The notes: generated by a model not told the origin, from the sequence alone. Shown: positions 46,825 through 61,000, numbered from the stretch's first letter. The stretch: 64,000 bases of DNA from Hemileia vastatrix (GCA_030280995.1 JASXTE010000017.1:20088498-20152497), one strand, 5' to 3'. Translations and numbers: made by a program.

Positions 46825-48082
46825 CTAAGATTTTTTCTTTTTATACTTTTTTAATAGAGTGGAAAGGTTAGAAATTTCTTTTCCAGGTATCCATTTATCA
46901 TTCTCAGATGATTTATTTTTATATCTCAATAAATATTCAATACCTTTTTCAGAGGTGATAACTCTGTCATTAAGAATTTTATCAAGTTCTGCAATTTCTG
47001 TGACTTCCTGAGGATTTTTCTTGGGTCTTCTCCTTCTCTTAGGAAATAAGTCACTGTTGGAAGTATAAGGTTTAAGGAGGGAAATGGGAAAAACAGGATA
47101 TTTTCTGTCATAAGGAGAATACAATATAACTTCTACTGCATTATCTCCCACCATTTTTTAACAACAAATGGTCCTACAAATGGATCCTTTAATTTGTTAT
47201 TGCCTTGTAAATTGAAGTGAACTGTAGATATTATTACTTCATCACCCTTTTTAGAAGTGTGCTCTTTATGGGATTTATCCCATCTCTTTTTCTCATATTC
47301 AAATTCTTTATCAATACAACTTTTGGCATGTTTTCTGCATAATTGCTGCATTTGGAGAAAAGACTTCACACCAGGATGTTATTCCAACTTTGGTAATTTG
47401 TTATTGAGTATTTGAGCAGGAGTACTTGGAACATAACCTAGCCATAGCTCAAAAGACTTTTTCTCAGTGACAGAATGAACAGTGCTATTATAAGCAAATT
47501 CAAGACCTGGAAGTAAGGTTACCCAGTCATGTGTAAATCTGTCATTGTCTTTATATTTTAATCCAAAGGCACAATACCTTCTAATCATATCTTCCAAGGC
47601 TTGAAACATCCTTTCAGCCAGTCCATCAGTTTGAGGATGGTGGGCAGTGGATAATTTCAACTCACAACCACATATATCCATCAAAGACATCCAAAATTCA
47701 GAAGTAAACATTGAGTCTCTATCAGATATGATGGCTTTTGGAAATCCAACAATATTAAACATATGTGACCACCACAAAAAAGCTAAATCTTTGGTGGAAA
47801 CATCTTTGTGGGTAGGAATGAATTTACACATTTTAGTGAATCTGTCCACTATAACCCAGCAAGAATTATAACTGTCTTTCCCTGCTACAGGAAGACCAGT
47901 GACAAAATTTTCCCTGCTACAGGAAGACCAGTGACAAAATCCATATTAATGATTTGCCAAGGAGAATCAGGTGCTTCAATATGTCGCATTAATCCTTCTC
48001 TTTTACCAGTCAATCTTTTAGATTTTTGGCAAGAATCACAAGATTCAAGATATAATTTTGTGTCTTCAGACATATTAGCCCA
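46825..48082 (-). pseudogene. Gypsy G integrase and chromodomain
   Basis: The core is at 47379-47849 (ISDRDSMFTSEF, DGLAERMFQ) and the C-terminal domain and chromodomain at 46825-47369 (PVFPISLLKPYTSN, WIPGKEISNLST), with a frameshift near 47150 and a stop near 47378. A 32-bp tandem duplication (47878-47941) repeats the stretch encoding VTGLPVAGK. The zinc-region Cys pair (CDSCQKS) is kept near 48030. A TGG to TGA change near 48083 separates it from the upstream frame. Confidence 0.86.
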
Positions 48083-51000
48083 TCATGCAGTGTTTTTAAT
48101 CCTGACCATAGTTTTTTCTAAATCAAAATGACCAGCTAATATGTCATCATGACATAGTTTTAAAATGATTTCTTTCATTGAAGGAGAAATAATAATTACA
48201 TTAGTAAGTTTTCTCCTGTAATAAATATAACCATCATCAATTGAAAACTTTCCTTTAGTCAAAGCAGTTTGGTACTTTGGAGGGAGAGTTTTTATTAATT
48301 CTTGAATTGAAGCATTCATTGGATCATTCAAGATTGCAACCAATTTATTAAAATCAGAATCTTTTTCATATGAATCCAGAATTAATTGCAACAATTCTTC
48401 CTCCATGTCCACAATATATATACCATAAATGTGAATGTTATCATCCTCAGGGACATAGGCAGGATTGGAGTCATGATTAGGTAGGGGTAGTCTTGACAGC
48501 ATATAAACATTGGAGTGAACATTTCCAGCTCTATGGATAATTGTCATTCTTCCCCTGTACTCTTGAACAGCTAGTTGCCACCTAAACATATGTCTATTTG
48601 GTTTCTTCAGGTTTAAGAGGGACTTCACAGCACTACAGTCAGTTACCAGTTCAAACTTCTGGTCTTCTAGGTAGTAATGAAGTTTTTCAAGAGCCCAAAC
48701 AACTGCTAAGCACTCTAATTGAGTGGCACCATATTTCAATTCACTATTTCTTAAGGTTCTTGAAATATAACAAATTACAACCTCTGAGGATTTATCATTA
48801 ATAATTTGTTTTTGGTGAAGGGCAGCACCCAGACCAACAAAGCTAGCATCTGTGTATAGGACAAAAGGTTTGTTGAAATCTGGAAGAGCCAATATAGGGG
48901 CTTTCATTAAGCAACTTTTTAATGTATCAAAAGCTTTTTGACAGTCATTATTCCAGAGAAATGCAACATCTTTTCTGGTCAGGTTTGTAAGAGGCAAGGC
49001 TATGACCTGATAATTTTTAATATATTGTCTATAATAGCCACACATACCCAATAAACTTTGTATTTCTCTTACAGAAGTTGGTGCTTTCACATTTTGAATG
49101 GCAGAAACTTTGTTTTGGTCTACACAAATTTGTAAGCCTGACACAACATGGCCAAGGACTTTCAAGGATTGAAAACCAAATTTACACTTTTTTAAGGACA
49201 AGGTCATATTGATTTCATCCATTTTTTGAAAAACTCTATTTAAGTGAATCATATGTTCATCAAAAGTCTTAGAAAAAATTATAATGTCATCAATATAAAC
49301 CATGAGCCATCCTTCAATTATTTCTTGATGGAAAGTGTTATCCATTACTTTTGGAAAAACTGAAGGAGAATTTTTAGGGCCAAATGGCATCCTAACATAC
49401 TTACATATTCTCATATGAGTAGCAATTAGTAAAAAATTTTGTGAATTTTCATCAACAGGAATTTGAAGATAACCTTTATTGCCATCCAGACAACTAATAA
49501 ATTTTGCACCCTGTAAGGTAGCATGAATTGAATTAATTCTGGGCAAAGGATAAATATCATCCACAGTATAAGTGTTTAATTCTCTGTAATCTCCACATAA
49601 TCTAGCCTTATCTTTTTCATAAGAAATCAAGACTGGGGATATGACACAATATTTTGGGGTGACATCCACTTTCTCAATTATATTCATGTTTAATAAGGTA
49701 GAAATATTATCTTCAATATCCTTTCTTTTTGTTGGAGAAGCAGGATATGGTTTTTTCTTAAGACTAGGAGGAATATCACTCAAGTTACAGGATAAAGTAA
49801 TTTTCATTTCATCCTTAACAACTCCTAGGACATGAGAACCATGAGCAAAAGCCATAGGAAAAGAGGTAATTGAGGCAATTATAGAATCCTTCTGCTCACT
49901 AGTTAATTGATCACCAAAAGAAGCAGTATTTATTTCAGTTAATAAACTATCCATTTCATTTGTTGTTTTACCTGTACATTTAATTAATGAGTTACAAGAC
50001 TTTAACAAATATGCAGAAGATCTTCTAGGGGAAGAAATTTTGAATTTCCTTTTGCCATTCAATCCCAATGTGAAGCAATTATTGGCAGGGTCCAATTTTA
50101 CACCAAACATGGTCAGAATGTCATTACCCATAATAAACCAATTGCTCAAATTATCATTTCTCATGACAACAAATTCACAAACAGCTCTGATAAAACCACC
50201 ATTATATTTGAAGAATACAGTGGCTTTGTATTTGCCAATGGGACACAAAATAGAGCCATAACCTCTCCATTTTTCACATGTCATAGGTAATAATTTATCC
50301 ATATAATCTTTATCCACTGAAGCCAGTTCCTTTTCAGACACCACACTTCCTCCAGCACCAGAGTCAAGAACAACCTCAACATTTTTACCATTAATGATAA
50401 CTGGTTCCTTCAAAGGGGATATGGATATAGAGCTGTCAGTAATATCTTTAATGATTTCAGCATTTTCTACTGAAGATAAATCTAAATTACACTCCTCAGA
50501 AATATTGTCTAAATATTGCACATCTTGTTCCAACATTAAGACATCCTTAAGGGATTCATTTTCATAGGAGATATTACTGTCACAGTCACTGGAAGAATCA
50601 TTGAAATCAACATCAGCATCCTCAGTGTCTGCAGTTTGTTCAACAAAATGAATTTTCGTGTCACACATATGGCCCTTCTGCCAAGGTATGTTACATTTAA
50701 AACAAGTATTAGTTGCATATTTTTTGGGTGCAACTGGGGCAGAGGGTTTACCAGGTTTTTCTAGAGGTCTGGTAGAGGGCTTACTCTGATCATGATAAGA
50801 TTTCATATGATAATTCTTTGGTTCATATCTATGGTTAAGTAATACTTCATTACAGATATTAATAAAAGAAGAATGTTCCTTTACATGCTCATCTCTAGCC
50901 ACAATTAAATCTCTTAAAGAATTTGTTAATTTATAAAGAATTTCATCTCTCCAAATATCATAATCCATTTTTGGATCAATAGCTCTCAGGATTTTTGTTA

Positions 51001-51955
51001 CTTTCATAAGAAAAACAATTGGTTTATCAACAGAGGAAGAGATATATTTAGAGTTCTCATACAATCTCTGTTGAGCCAATCTAAATTTTGAACCACCAAA
51101 CTGATTCTCAATCAAGGTTTTCCATTCATTCCATGTATAATGGATATCATCCAACAAAACAGATTCATACCACATTAAGGCTACATTGGAGAATAAAGAA
51201 ATTAACTTAGAAACAATTTCTTCATCTGGTAACTTATATGACTTCTTCAAATTATCAATTCTTTGGATAAAGTGTTGCCAATCAGTTGAAGAATCACCAT
51301 CAAAGGTAGGGTATTGGTCCAGTTTAGGCCAGTTTTTATTACTGCTAGGGTGGTCAGCCTTATTGTTTGAATTATTCAAGGTAATCAATTCTTGAAGTCT
51401 TGGAAGGTGTTCAGATATTTCATTACTGACAGAGGCAGATGGCTCATTGTGAGTATCAAAATACTTTTTGTTTGAAGCACCATACTTCACAGACAAGTTA
51501 TCAATTGGTTTAATTGGGGCATTACAAGTGAGAGAAGAAACACCCTGTTCAGGCTGTTTATTTTTATAATTAACAGAAATTTTAGTATTATTTCTTAACT
51601 CATCACAATTGTCATCATGAGTAGCTTGTAATGTAGAAACCTTTTTCTCAAGATCAGATAATTTATTCCTTAATTCAGGGATATAAGAAAGTTGATCATT
51701 AATTTTAGCAATAGATAGAACATTTCTGTCCTCTTCTACTGAGCATTTATTACTCAAATTCTGGAAATCAATTTTCAATTTTCTTAATTCACTGTGCAGA
51801 AGCTTATTGTCATTTTTCAAGGAAGTATTTTCATCCATGAGTGGCTTCATATCATTGATAAGTTTATTAAGATAATTATTTTTATCAGAGAGTGATCTGT
51901 GATCATTTCTAATAGACTTTTGCTGAGAAAGGGCGGTATTTAAAGTATCTTTCAA
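48083..51955 (-). pseudogene. Gypsy G gag-pol middle part, 1290 open codons
   Basis: Starts within the gag coiled coil and reads through the capsid block (NWPKLDQYPTFDGDSSTDW near 51320), knuckle CFKCNIPWQKGHMC near 50690, protease VVLDSGAGGSVV near 50370, RT CGDYRELNTYTVDD near 49585 with YIDD near 49290, RNase H LYTDASFVGLGAALHQ near 48845, and into the integrase zinc region. All catalytic motifs are intact. It is bounded by nonsense codons at 51956 and 48083, so it is a long surviving part of a single original gag-pol frame. Confidence 0.87.
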
Positions 51956-52305
51956 TTAAAAATATACTTTGTGATGGACAGAAGAACTCACTTTTCAGTG
52001 TAAATGTAAATTATTTAATCTATCACTCTCATGTTTTAATAAATCTCTTAAAATTTTATCTTTGATAACATTAAAATCAGGAGAACCTTTCAATATTTCT
52101 TCAGAATTTTCCTCAAGTAAAACATAAATTTCAGGAGCAACAGAATCATTTTTAATTGCAAGAGAAGGATTAACTAAAGAAGTAGAGGTCAAATGTAATG
52201 GTTCATCAAAAGAAAGTTTGCTTAGAACATCATTAGGGCTACTAATTACAGGAAGTTTTCTTTTAATAGGTTTAACTGTTCTTTCACCATAGTCAATAAG
52301 ATTAC

Positions 52306-52363
52306 CTGTAGAATAATTCTTATTAGTATAAATACCAAAATGTTTATCAATCAAATCACTTAC
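52306..52363 (-). other. Possible gag intron 2 in G (58 bp)
   Basis: Donor CCATT|GTAAGT, branch-like TATACTAATAAG, acceptor TATTCTACAG. It has the best branch-site match among the intron 2 candidates. Confidence 0.42.
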
Positions 52364-52551
52364 AATGGCAGAGGAGAAAACTTCCCCTGTGCCTTCTTTC
52401 TTCTGCCTCCCTGATAAGGATGGGGCTGAGGAGTAGGATTGAAGGTTTGTGTCCTGTGTGGGCCAGGGTGTTGAGTTGCTGGCTGCTGAACATTCTGTTG
52501 GTAATGGCTCATCAAGTAATCCCATTTCCACTGTTGCACTTGTAGAGTTTT

Positions 52552-53023
52552 TTAATTTTGGGTGGAGGAGCTGGGGGACTGAGAAGGTTCTGCCTGAAAC
52601 TGAGGCTGACTTGGAGGCAACTGAGGAGGGGCCTGGGCCTGATTTTGGGTCCTGAGTTCCTGAACTTGATCCCACAAGGTGTCTACTTTTACCTTGTATT
52701 TCATGTTTTCTGTCTTCAGCTCTTTGATGTGACTGGACAGATTGCTGATTTGCTGGGACAGAGGAAGTTTTTTTATTCTAAAGCCTTTTGGAAGACCTTC
52801 TTGAGGTACTATAGGTTTTAATTCCTTCTTTTGTGCTGGGGGAAGGGGTTTTGGTTTGTTTACTTCTCCTATCATTTCCACATCCTGAATTATGTGAATT
52901 TTTCTTGTTAGCATAAGATTTTTTATGTGCAACTTTAGAAAAACTCACAGTATCAGCATCATAATCAATTTCAATTTCATCCACATTCAAATTTTCCATG
53001 GTTTCACTCAATTTGGAAGACAT
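52552..53023 (-). pseudogene. ORF1 of Gypsy G, spliced frame with one nonsense codon
   Basis: Exon 1 (52949-53023) ends EIDYDADT. Exon 2 from 52884 reads DVEMIGEVNK, LPKGFRIKKLPLSQQ and a coiled coil from NLSSHIKELKTENMKYKVKV, to a TAA at 52552-52554 where C has Pro. Beyond the stop the same frame still encodes QQWKWDYLMSHYQQNVQ and HPYQGGRRKK and would end at TAA beside the intron 2 donor. So it was a ~200-residue ORF1 recently broken. Confidence 0.68.
52885..52948 (-). other. Gag intron 1 in G (64 bp)
   Basis: Donor ATACT|GTGAGT at 52948, branch site TATGCTAACAAG, acceptor CATAATTCAG|GATG ending at 52885. Confidence 0.78.
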
Positions 53024-53357
53024 GTTTTATCTGTGGGATAAAAAAATATCAAGTGGTTAATATAAAATCACTGATTCAAAAGGTAATTAATTATTTTTTT
53101 TATTATACTGTTTAATTTTGAAATCACAACAATGATAATAAAAATAAAATTGATTTCATTTAATAATTTATTATTTCAATTAATTTGGATAATAAAATTT
53201 ATTTAAAATTTAAAAATCTTTAAACAATAAGGTTTATTTATTATTACTTTGAATTTATCAACAATAAACAATTTATTATTATTAGAAAAAAAAAATTTCT
53301 CAAAGTAATAATAAAATTATTTATTATTTCAAATCCTAAAAACAATAAAGAAAATGT
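53024..53357 (-). other. Leader of G, inner part
   Basis: AT-rich, non-coding; interrupted at 53358 by the TIR element and resumed at 63838. Confidence 0.7.
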
Positions 53358-53400
53358 CACCACGGGAAATATAGGGGTGAATTGTTAGCAATCCCCTCTC
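53358..53400 (+). repeat. Left terminal inverted repeat
   Basis: Begins CACCACGGGAAATATAGGGG; partner at 63795-63837. The inner part GAATTGTTAGCAAT corresponds to the perfect 16-bp palindrome GAACTGCTAGCAGTTC of the right end. Confidence 0.8.
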
Positions 53401-53939
53401 TTGAAATTTAGAGTGTCCCTTAATTATGCCAGGTTTATGAATACTTTATAAACATAAGTAAATTAGAGTTAGATTTACATTTATTCTCAGATTGATTATA
53501 GACAGAATATCAACTGATTCCAAATTATGCACAAGTTGATCCTCCAGAACTTGATTTTGGTCCTCTGTTGAGAACAAATTGAGCACAAATTGATCTAACC
53601 TAAGCTTATGTATATATAATAATTCAGGATACTTGCTCTATTAAATTTGATAATAAAATAAAATATTGATGAATTTATATATAAAAAAATTATTATGTAA
53701 GATATTGAATTATAAATTTAGGCATCATAGGAGGGCACTTAATAGAACTTAATTATACTATGTAACACCTTAATACTGCATCACGCAGTTTGAAACATTT
53801 AAAACAAAATGTGTCATGATGGACAATGAAATTGCTTGGACAGACACTTTCAAAATTAATACTGACCATAATACACAAGTATGAAACCTTGGCATCTATC
53901 CAATAAAAGATTTTCCTTCTGATAAATGGATTTTTCTCA

Positions 53940-54920
53940 GTTACTTCCTGCTAAAAAGTGTCCTTGTGAGGTTTGTCTGACCTTCAGGGGGGTAATTTGG
54001 CCACATCAAACTACTTCTATTTCCATGATTGACCAAAACATCATCCTCATTTCCATCTAAAGAGTTGATCTCATCTGACTGTGGCTGATTGAAGGGGTCC
54101 ACCACAAGTTTAGCCAAAATTTTGGTGAACACTTTTTTGATGGATAGTGACTAACTGGGGCTTTCCAAAATTGTCCACGTGAAGTTAGGCTAAACTTCAG
54201 GAGGATAAATTTATTATGAATACCAAATTAACTGAAGAATACTTTTGCCCTAGCTACTCTGCATCATATAAGTGTCCCACTGAGGTTTAGCCATTATTCA
54301 AGTAGACACTTTTGGAAAGGCACAGTCTGATGGGTTCAATATCTATATATGGCAATAAGTATCAGTTTTTTATCAACATGGAACTAGAATTAATTTAATA
54401 TGGCCAAAGTGTCCACCTGAAGTTTGGCCAAAATACAGGTGGAAATTTTTATGAGGATTACTTGATGAAATGAAGAAGGCTTGCAATTACTTTCCATCAT
54501 AAAATTTTCAAACTTAAGTTTATCAAAAATTGTGGTGACACTTTTGCCAGATCCAGTCATATGGGATCAACTCTCTATATGGCAATGAGAATCAATTTTA
54601 AGTCAATCATGGCATTAGAAGTAATTTTATATGGACAAACTTTCCACCTGATTTTTGGCCAAAAATAAGTTGGAAATGTTTATGAGGAATACTAGATTAA
54701 CTAAAGAAGACTTGAACCCTACTACTGTCCATCATAAAAGTGTCCACCAGAAGAATTCTCAAACTTGTGGTTGACACCTTTGGCCTGGTCCAGCAGTATG
54801 AGATCAATTCTGCATATGGAAATGAGGATTTAATTTGGTCAATCATGGTACTAGAAGTAATTTGATATAGACAAAGTGTCCAAATAAATATTGGAAAAAA
54901 ATCAGTTGAAAACTTCATTT
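53940..54920. repeat. Older repeat variant, ~240-bp spacing
   Basis: Blocks resembling AAAGTGTCCACCTGAAGTTT recur near 54164, 54408 and 54642 (234-244 bp apart), with decayed palindrome arms between (54276, 54490, 54734). They share words with the 608-bp unit and may be its ancestor or a deleted derivative. 53401-53940 is unique AT-rich sequence with nothing recognised. Confidence 0.6.
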
Positions 54921-55099
54921 AGTTTTTCAAAAAATCAAATTAAGTACAATTTTATTCCTGATGATGCCCATTTTATCCAACACCTCTTCTGAGCTTTGAA
55001 AGTAGGCATTTAGCTTGAATTTTTAATTTCATATAAAATCCCTTTTATTCAACCTATTTCTTTTTATCCCTTTTTTTTCTTATAGATATCAATTAATTT

Positions 55100-58000
55100 T
55101 ATGTAAAACAAATCATTTTCATTATTTTTTACCTGTATTTAATAAAATTATTAAAGGTTTAACATCACCCTGTAAGCATTTGGCACATGTTTTTTTGCTA
55201 TACTAATAAAAATAATAATATACTGGTGACAAAAAATTGATCAAATGATAAAATATTAATAAAACAGAAAGATCAAATACCAGTGGATATGTTTTAAAAA
55301 AATACCAGTTGCACTGAAGAAGAGCTGCACCCTAGGTACTCACCATCAAAAAAGTGTCCAGCACAAGTTAGGCTGAACTTGTGCTGGACACTTTTGGTCA
55401 GGTGCAGTCATATGAGATCAATTCTCACCATGGCAATGAAAAAGTTATTTGATAAAAAACTTCACTAGAAGTAGTTTTACATAGCTAAATTTTCTACCTA
55501 GAGTTCATCCAAACCACAGGTGCACATTTTTTTATCTTTAAAAAACAGTCAATTTAGTACAATTTGGCCCTGATGGCTCTCATTTGCTTCAACACCTCTA
55601 CTGGCCTTTGATAGTAGGAATATTACTTGGATTTCTTTTTTCATATTTGATTCCTTTAACTTAATTTTTCATTCCTAATATTTCTTTTGGATATCAATTA
55701 ATAATTTTTAAAATAAAATATTTTCATATTTTTATACATTTATTTAATAATATTATAGATGGCGTAACATCACCTGGTATGCATTTGGCACATGAGTTTT
55801 TTCTATACTTATAAAATTAATAATATAATGGCAACCAAAAATTAATCAAATGATATTTATGAGTGAGGAAAAAAGATAAAATACCAGTAGACATGTTTGT
55901 AAGAAATACTAGATGAACTGACTGGACACTTATGGTCAGGTGCAGTCAGATGGGAGCAATTCTCTCTATGGAAATGAAGATAAATTTTTGATAAAAAATT
56001 ACACTAGAAGTAGTTTTATATGGAGAAATTTTTATGCTGAAGTTTTGGTAATGCTCAAGTGGTTTTTTTTTTATTTTTACAAAAAAGAAAATTTAGTACA
56101 AGTTTAGCCCTGATTGTGCTAATTTGATTGAACATCTCTTTTTTCTGTTTATGGCAGGAATTTAACTTGGATTTTAATTTTCATCTTTGATTTCTTTTAT
56201 TTTACTTTATTCCTCTCATATTGCTTTTGGATAGAAGTTTATTTTTTGTAAAATAAATTATTTTCATATTTTTTTACCTTTATTTAATAATATTATAAAA
56301 GGTGTAACATCACCCAGTATTTATTTGGCACACAAGTTTTTGCTATACTGATAATATTAATAATATAATGGTGACAAAAAATTAATCAATTGATAAATAT
56401 GAGTGAGGCACAAAGATTTAATAACAGTGGACATGTTTATAAGAAATTCCAGATGATTTAAAATGACTTGCACCCTGGCTACTCTCCATGATAAAAGTGT
56501 CCAGCACAAGTTTGGCCAAACTTGTGCTGGACACTTTTGGTTGCATGCCGTCAGATGCAATCAATTCTTTTTATGGAAATGAGACTGAATGATCACTCCA
56601 TCATTGCACTGAAAGTAGTTCTATATGGACAAATTGTCCCCCGGAAGTTTGTCCAAACCTAAGGTAGACAATTTTTTACTTTGGTAAAAAGTAAACTTGA
56701 TCCATGTTAATCTATGATGGTGCCCATTTTTTCTGAAGCCTCTACTGGCTCATGATAGCAGAAATTATACTTAATATCTTTATTTCATGTTTGATCTCTT
56801 TAATTTTAATTTTACCCTTTTATTTATCCTTTTGCTTTAAAAAATCAATTTCATTTTGGTAAAACTGATAACTTTCACAATATTTTACATTTATTATATA
56901 ATATTATTAAAGTTGTAAAATCACACAGTGTACATTCAGTACACATGTTTTTTCTATACTAAAAACATTAATAATATAATGGTGACTAAAAAATAATCAA
57001 ATAATAAATATGGATGACACAGAAAGATCAAATACCCATAGACATTTTTAAAATGAATATAAGATTAACTGAAGAAGAATTGCACCCTAGCTACTCTCCA
57101 TCATAAAAGTGTCCAGCACAAGCTCAGCTGAGCTTGTGCTGGACACTTTTGGTTGCATGCAGTCAGATGGGATAAATTTACTCAATGGAAGTTAAAATGA
57201 ATTTTTGCTCAATCATTGCACAAGAAGTAGTCATATACTGCTATACTATCCTCCTTATTTTTTTGAAAACCACATGTGGAAATTTTTATTAATTTAAAAA
57301 AAATGAAAATATATTCCAAATCTAGAACTGGTGGTGCAATTTTGGTCTGAAAACTCAAATTTTCTTTGATGGCAGAAATTTTATTTGAATGTTTAATTTC
57401 ATATTTAATCACTTTTATTTTACTTTTTTATTCCTCTTTTTGCTTTCAAATATCAATTTTTTTATTGTAAAACTAATACTTTTCATATTTTTTTTAATTT
57501 TATTTAATAAGATTATCAAAGATGTAGCATCTCCCAGTATGCATTTGGCTTATAATTTTTTTCAATACTAATAACATTAATAGTATAATGGTGAAGAACA
57601 ATGAATCAAATGATAAATATGAATGACACAGAAAGATCATATACAAGTGGATTTGTTTATAAGGAATACCTGATGAACTGAAGAAGACCTGCACTCTATA
57701 TACTCACCATCATAAAAGTGTCCAGCATAAGTTAGGCCAAACTTGTGCTGGACACTTTTGGTTGCATGCAGTCAGATGAGATAAATTTACTCTATGGAAA
57801 TGAATATGACATTTTGCTTAATCATTGCACAATAAGTATTTTGATATTGCCAAAATGTCCTCCTGATGATTTTTCAAAACTCATCAAGACACTTTCTTTG
57901 GTTTAACAAAAAAGAAAATATAGTCCAAGTTTAGCCTTGGTGGTGCACATTTGCTCTAACACCTCTACTTGTTATTGATAGTGGGAATTTTCCTTAGATT

Positions 58001-61000
58001 TACTTTTCTTATTTTATCCCTTTTATTTTACTTTTTTATTGCTCATATTGCTTTGGATATCAATTTTTAATTTTTAAAATAAATAATTTTCATACTCTTA
58101 TACCTTTATTTAATAATATATGATTAAAGGTGGAACACCACCTGGTATGCATTTTTCACACAAGTTATTACTAAAGTAATAACATTAATAATATAATGAT
58201 GACAAAAAATTAATCAAATGGTAAATTTAAATGACACAGAAAGATCAAATACCAGTGTATATGTTTATAAGAAATCCCTTTTGAGTTTAAGAATATTTGC
58301 TGTATGCCTACTCTCAATTATAAAAGTGTCCAGCACAAGTTCGGCCAAACTTGTGCTGGACACTTTTGGTTGCATGAAGTCATATGAGATAAATTCTCTC
58401 TATGGCAATGAAAATGATATTTCACTCAATTATTGAAGTAAAGAATGTTTAATATTGTAAAATTTTCCCCTGGAAGTCTGTCCAAACCTCAGCTCAAAAT
58501 TTGTTAGCTATACATAAAAGTAAGTTTAGACCAAGTCTTGACCTAGGGGTCCCCAACTGTCCCAACACCACTTCTGGCTCTTGATAGTAAAATTTTACTT
58601 GTATGTTTTATTTTGTATTTGATCCCATTTATTTTCATTTTACTTTTCTATTACTCTTTTTAATTTTAAATATAAATTTATTTTTTTAAAAACTTAAAAT
58701 ATTCATATTTTTTTAACTTTATATATTAATATTATTAAAGGTGTAACATCACCAATTTTGCATTTGGCATGCAGGTTTTTTCTATACTAGAAACATTAAT
58801 AATATATATGGTGACAAAAAATTAATTATAAGATAAATATGAATGATAAAAAAAAGTTAAAAAACCAATAGAAATGTGAAAAACAAAAAACTGATGTACT
58901 GAGAAACACTTCCACCCTAGCTACTCTCCATCATATAAGTGTCCAGCACAAGTTTGGCCAAACTTGTGCTGGACACTTTTGTTCAGGTGCAGTCAGATGG
59001 GATCAATTCTCTCTGTGGAAATTAAATTTAAAAAAATACTAAATAATTACATTAGAAGTAGTTTGGTATGGCTGAATTATCCACCTTGAGTTTTACCAAA
59101 CCTCAGGTGAAAAAATTTTTATCTTTAATAAAAATTAAATTTTATTAAATTTAGCCCTGATGGCACCCATTTGTTTCAACACCTCTACTGGCTCTTGAAG
59201 GCAGGAATTTTCCTTGAATTTTTCTTTTTCATAATTGATCTCTTTTACTTTACTTTTTAATCACTCATGTTACATTTGGATATTAATTTATAATTTTGGA
59301 AAAAAAATCATTTTCATATTTTTTTAACATTTTTTAATAATATTATAAAAGGTGTAATATAACATGGCATGCATTTTGCACACAAGTTTTTTCTATACTA
59401 ATAAAATTAATAATATTCTAATGACAAAAAAATAATCAGATAATAATATATGAATAACACAGAAAGATCAAATACCAGTTGGCATGTTTTAAAATAATAA
59501 CAGTTGCACTGAAGAAGGCCTGCACCCTAGCTACTCTCCATCATAAAAGTGTCTATCACAAGTTCGGCCAAACTTGTGCTGGACACTTTTGGTCAGGTGC
59601 AGTCAGATGGGATCAATTCTCTCTATGGCAATGAAAAAAAATTATTTGATAAGAAAATTCACTAGATGTAGTTTGATATAGCTGAATTATCCACCTAGAG
59701 TTCATCCAAACCACAGGTACACAATTTTTTATCTTTAAAAAACAGCCAATTTAGTACAATATATCCCTGATGGCTCTCATTTGCTTCAACATCTCTATTG
59801 GCCTTTGATATTAGGAATAATACTTGGATTTCTTTTTCATATTTGATCCCTTTAACTTAATTTTTTATTCCTTATATTGCTTTTGGATATCAATTAATAA
59901 TTTTGAAAATAAATTATTTTAATATTTTTATACATTTATTTAATAATATTATAAAAGGTGTAACATCACTCAGTATGCATTTGGCACACAATTTTTTGCT
60001 ATACTTATATAATTTATAATATAATTAAGACAAAAAATTAATCAAACAATATGTATGAGTGAGGCACAAAGATAAAATACCAGTAGACATGTTTGTAAGA
60101 AATACCAGTTGAACTGAAGAAAAATTCTAACCCATCCACTCTCCATCATGGAAGTGTCCAGCACAAGTTCGGCCGAACTTGTGCTGGACACTTTTGGTCA
60201 TGTGCAGTCAGATGGGATCAATTCTCTGTATGGCAACAAAAAAAATTTTTTATCAAATTTCACTAGAAGTAGTTTGGTTTAGCTGAATCATCCACCTGCT
60301 GTTCTGCCCAATATCAGGTATATAATTTTTTCTCTTTAAAGAAAAGATCACTTATTACAATTAAGCCCTGATGGCTCCCATTTGCTTTAACACCTCTACT
60401 GGCTCTTGATAGCAGGAATTTGACTAGTATTTTTTTCATATTTGAGCTCTTTGACTTTTATTTTACTCTTTTATTCCTCTTTTTACTTTTAAATTTCTAT
60501 TTAATTTTTTTAAAACTAATCTTTCCACATTTATTTACGTCTATTTTAAAAAATTATTGAAGGTATAACTTCACATGGTATGCATTTGGCACACAAGTTT
60601 TTGCTATACTAATAACATTAATAATATAATGGTGATAAAATATTAATCGGATGGTAAATATGAAAGATACAGACTGATCAAATACCAGTAGACATGTTTA
60701 CAAGAAATACAAGATGAAGGAACTGAAGAAAATTTCCAGCCAAGCTACTCTCCATCATAAAAGTGTCCAGCACAAGTTTGGCCAAAATTGTGCCGGACAC
60801 CTTTGGTCACGTGCAGTCAGAAGGAATCAATTCTCTCTATGGCAAGAAAAAAACATTTTTTTATTAAACTTCACTACAAGTAGTTTTGATTAGCTGAATC
60901 ATCCACCTGTCGTTCTTCCCAACCTCAGGTGTATAATTTTTTATCTTTATAAAAAAAGGTCACTGATTAAAATTTAGCCCTGATGGCTCCCATTTGTTTC

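Larger units (their letters stand above)
51995..53023 (-). pseudogene. Gypsy G gag N-terminal region, unspliced frame
   Basis: From ATG 53023 (MSSKLSETMENLNVDEIEID) the unspliced frame passes intron 1 and ends at RRSSKRL-stop (52778). It is open again at 51995-52675 (Ser/Pro-rich, then KPIKRKLPVISSP). C keeps this frame open throughout. It overlaps ORF1. Confidence 0.75.

Noticed and set aside
54697..54918. Small frames spanning satellite units (also 53941-54132, 57500-57694, 58218-58436, 61936-62175)
   Set aside because: They are not kept from unit to unit and cross the palindromes; they are chance openings.
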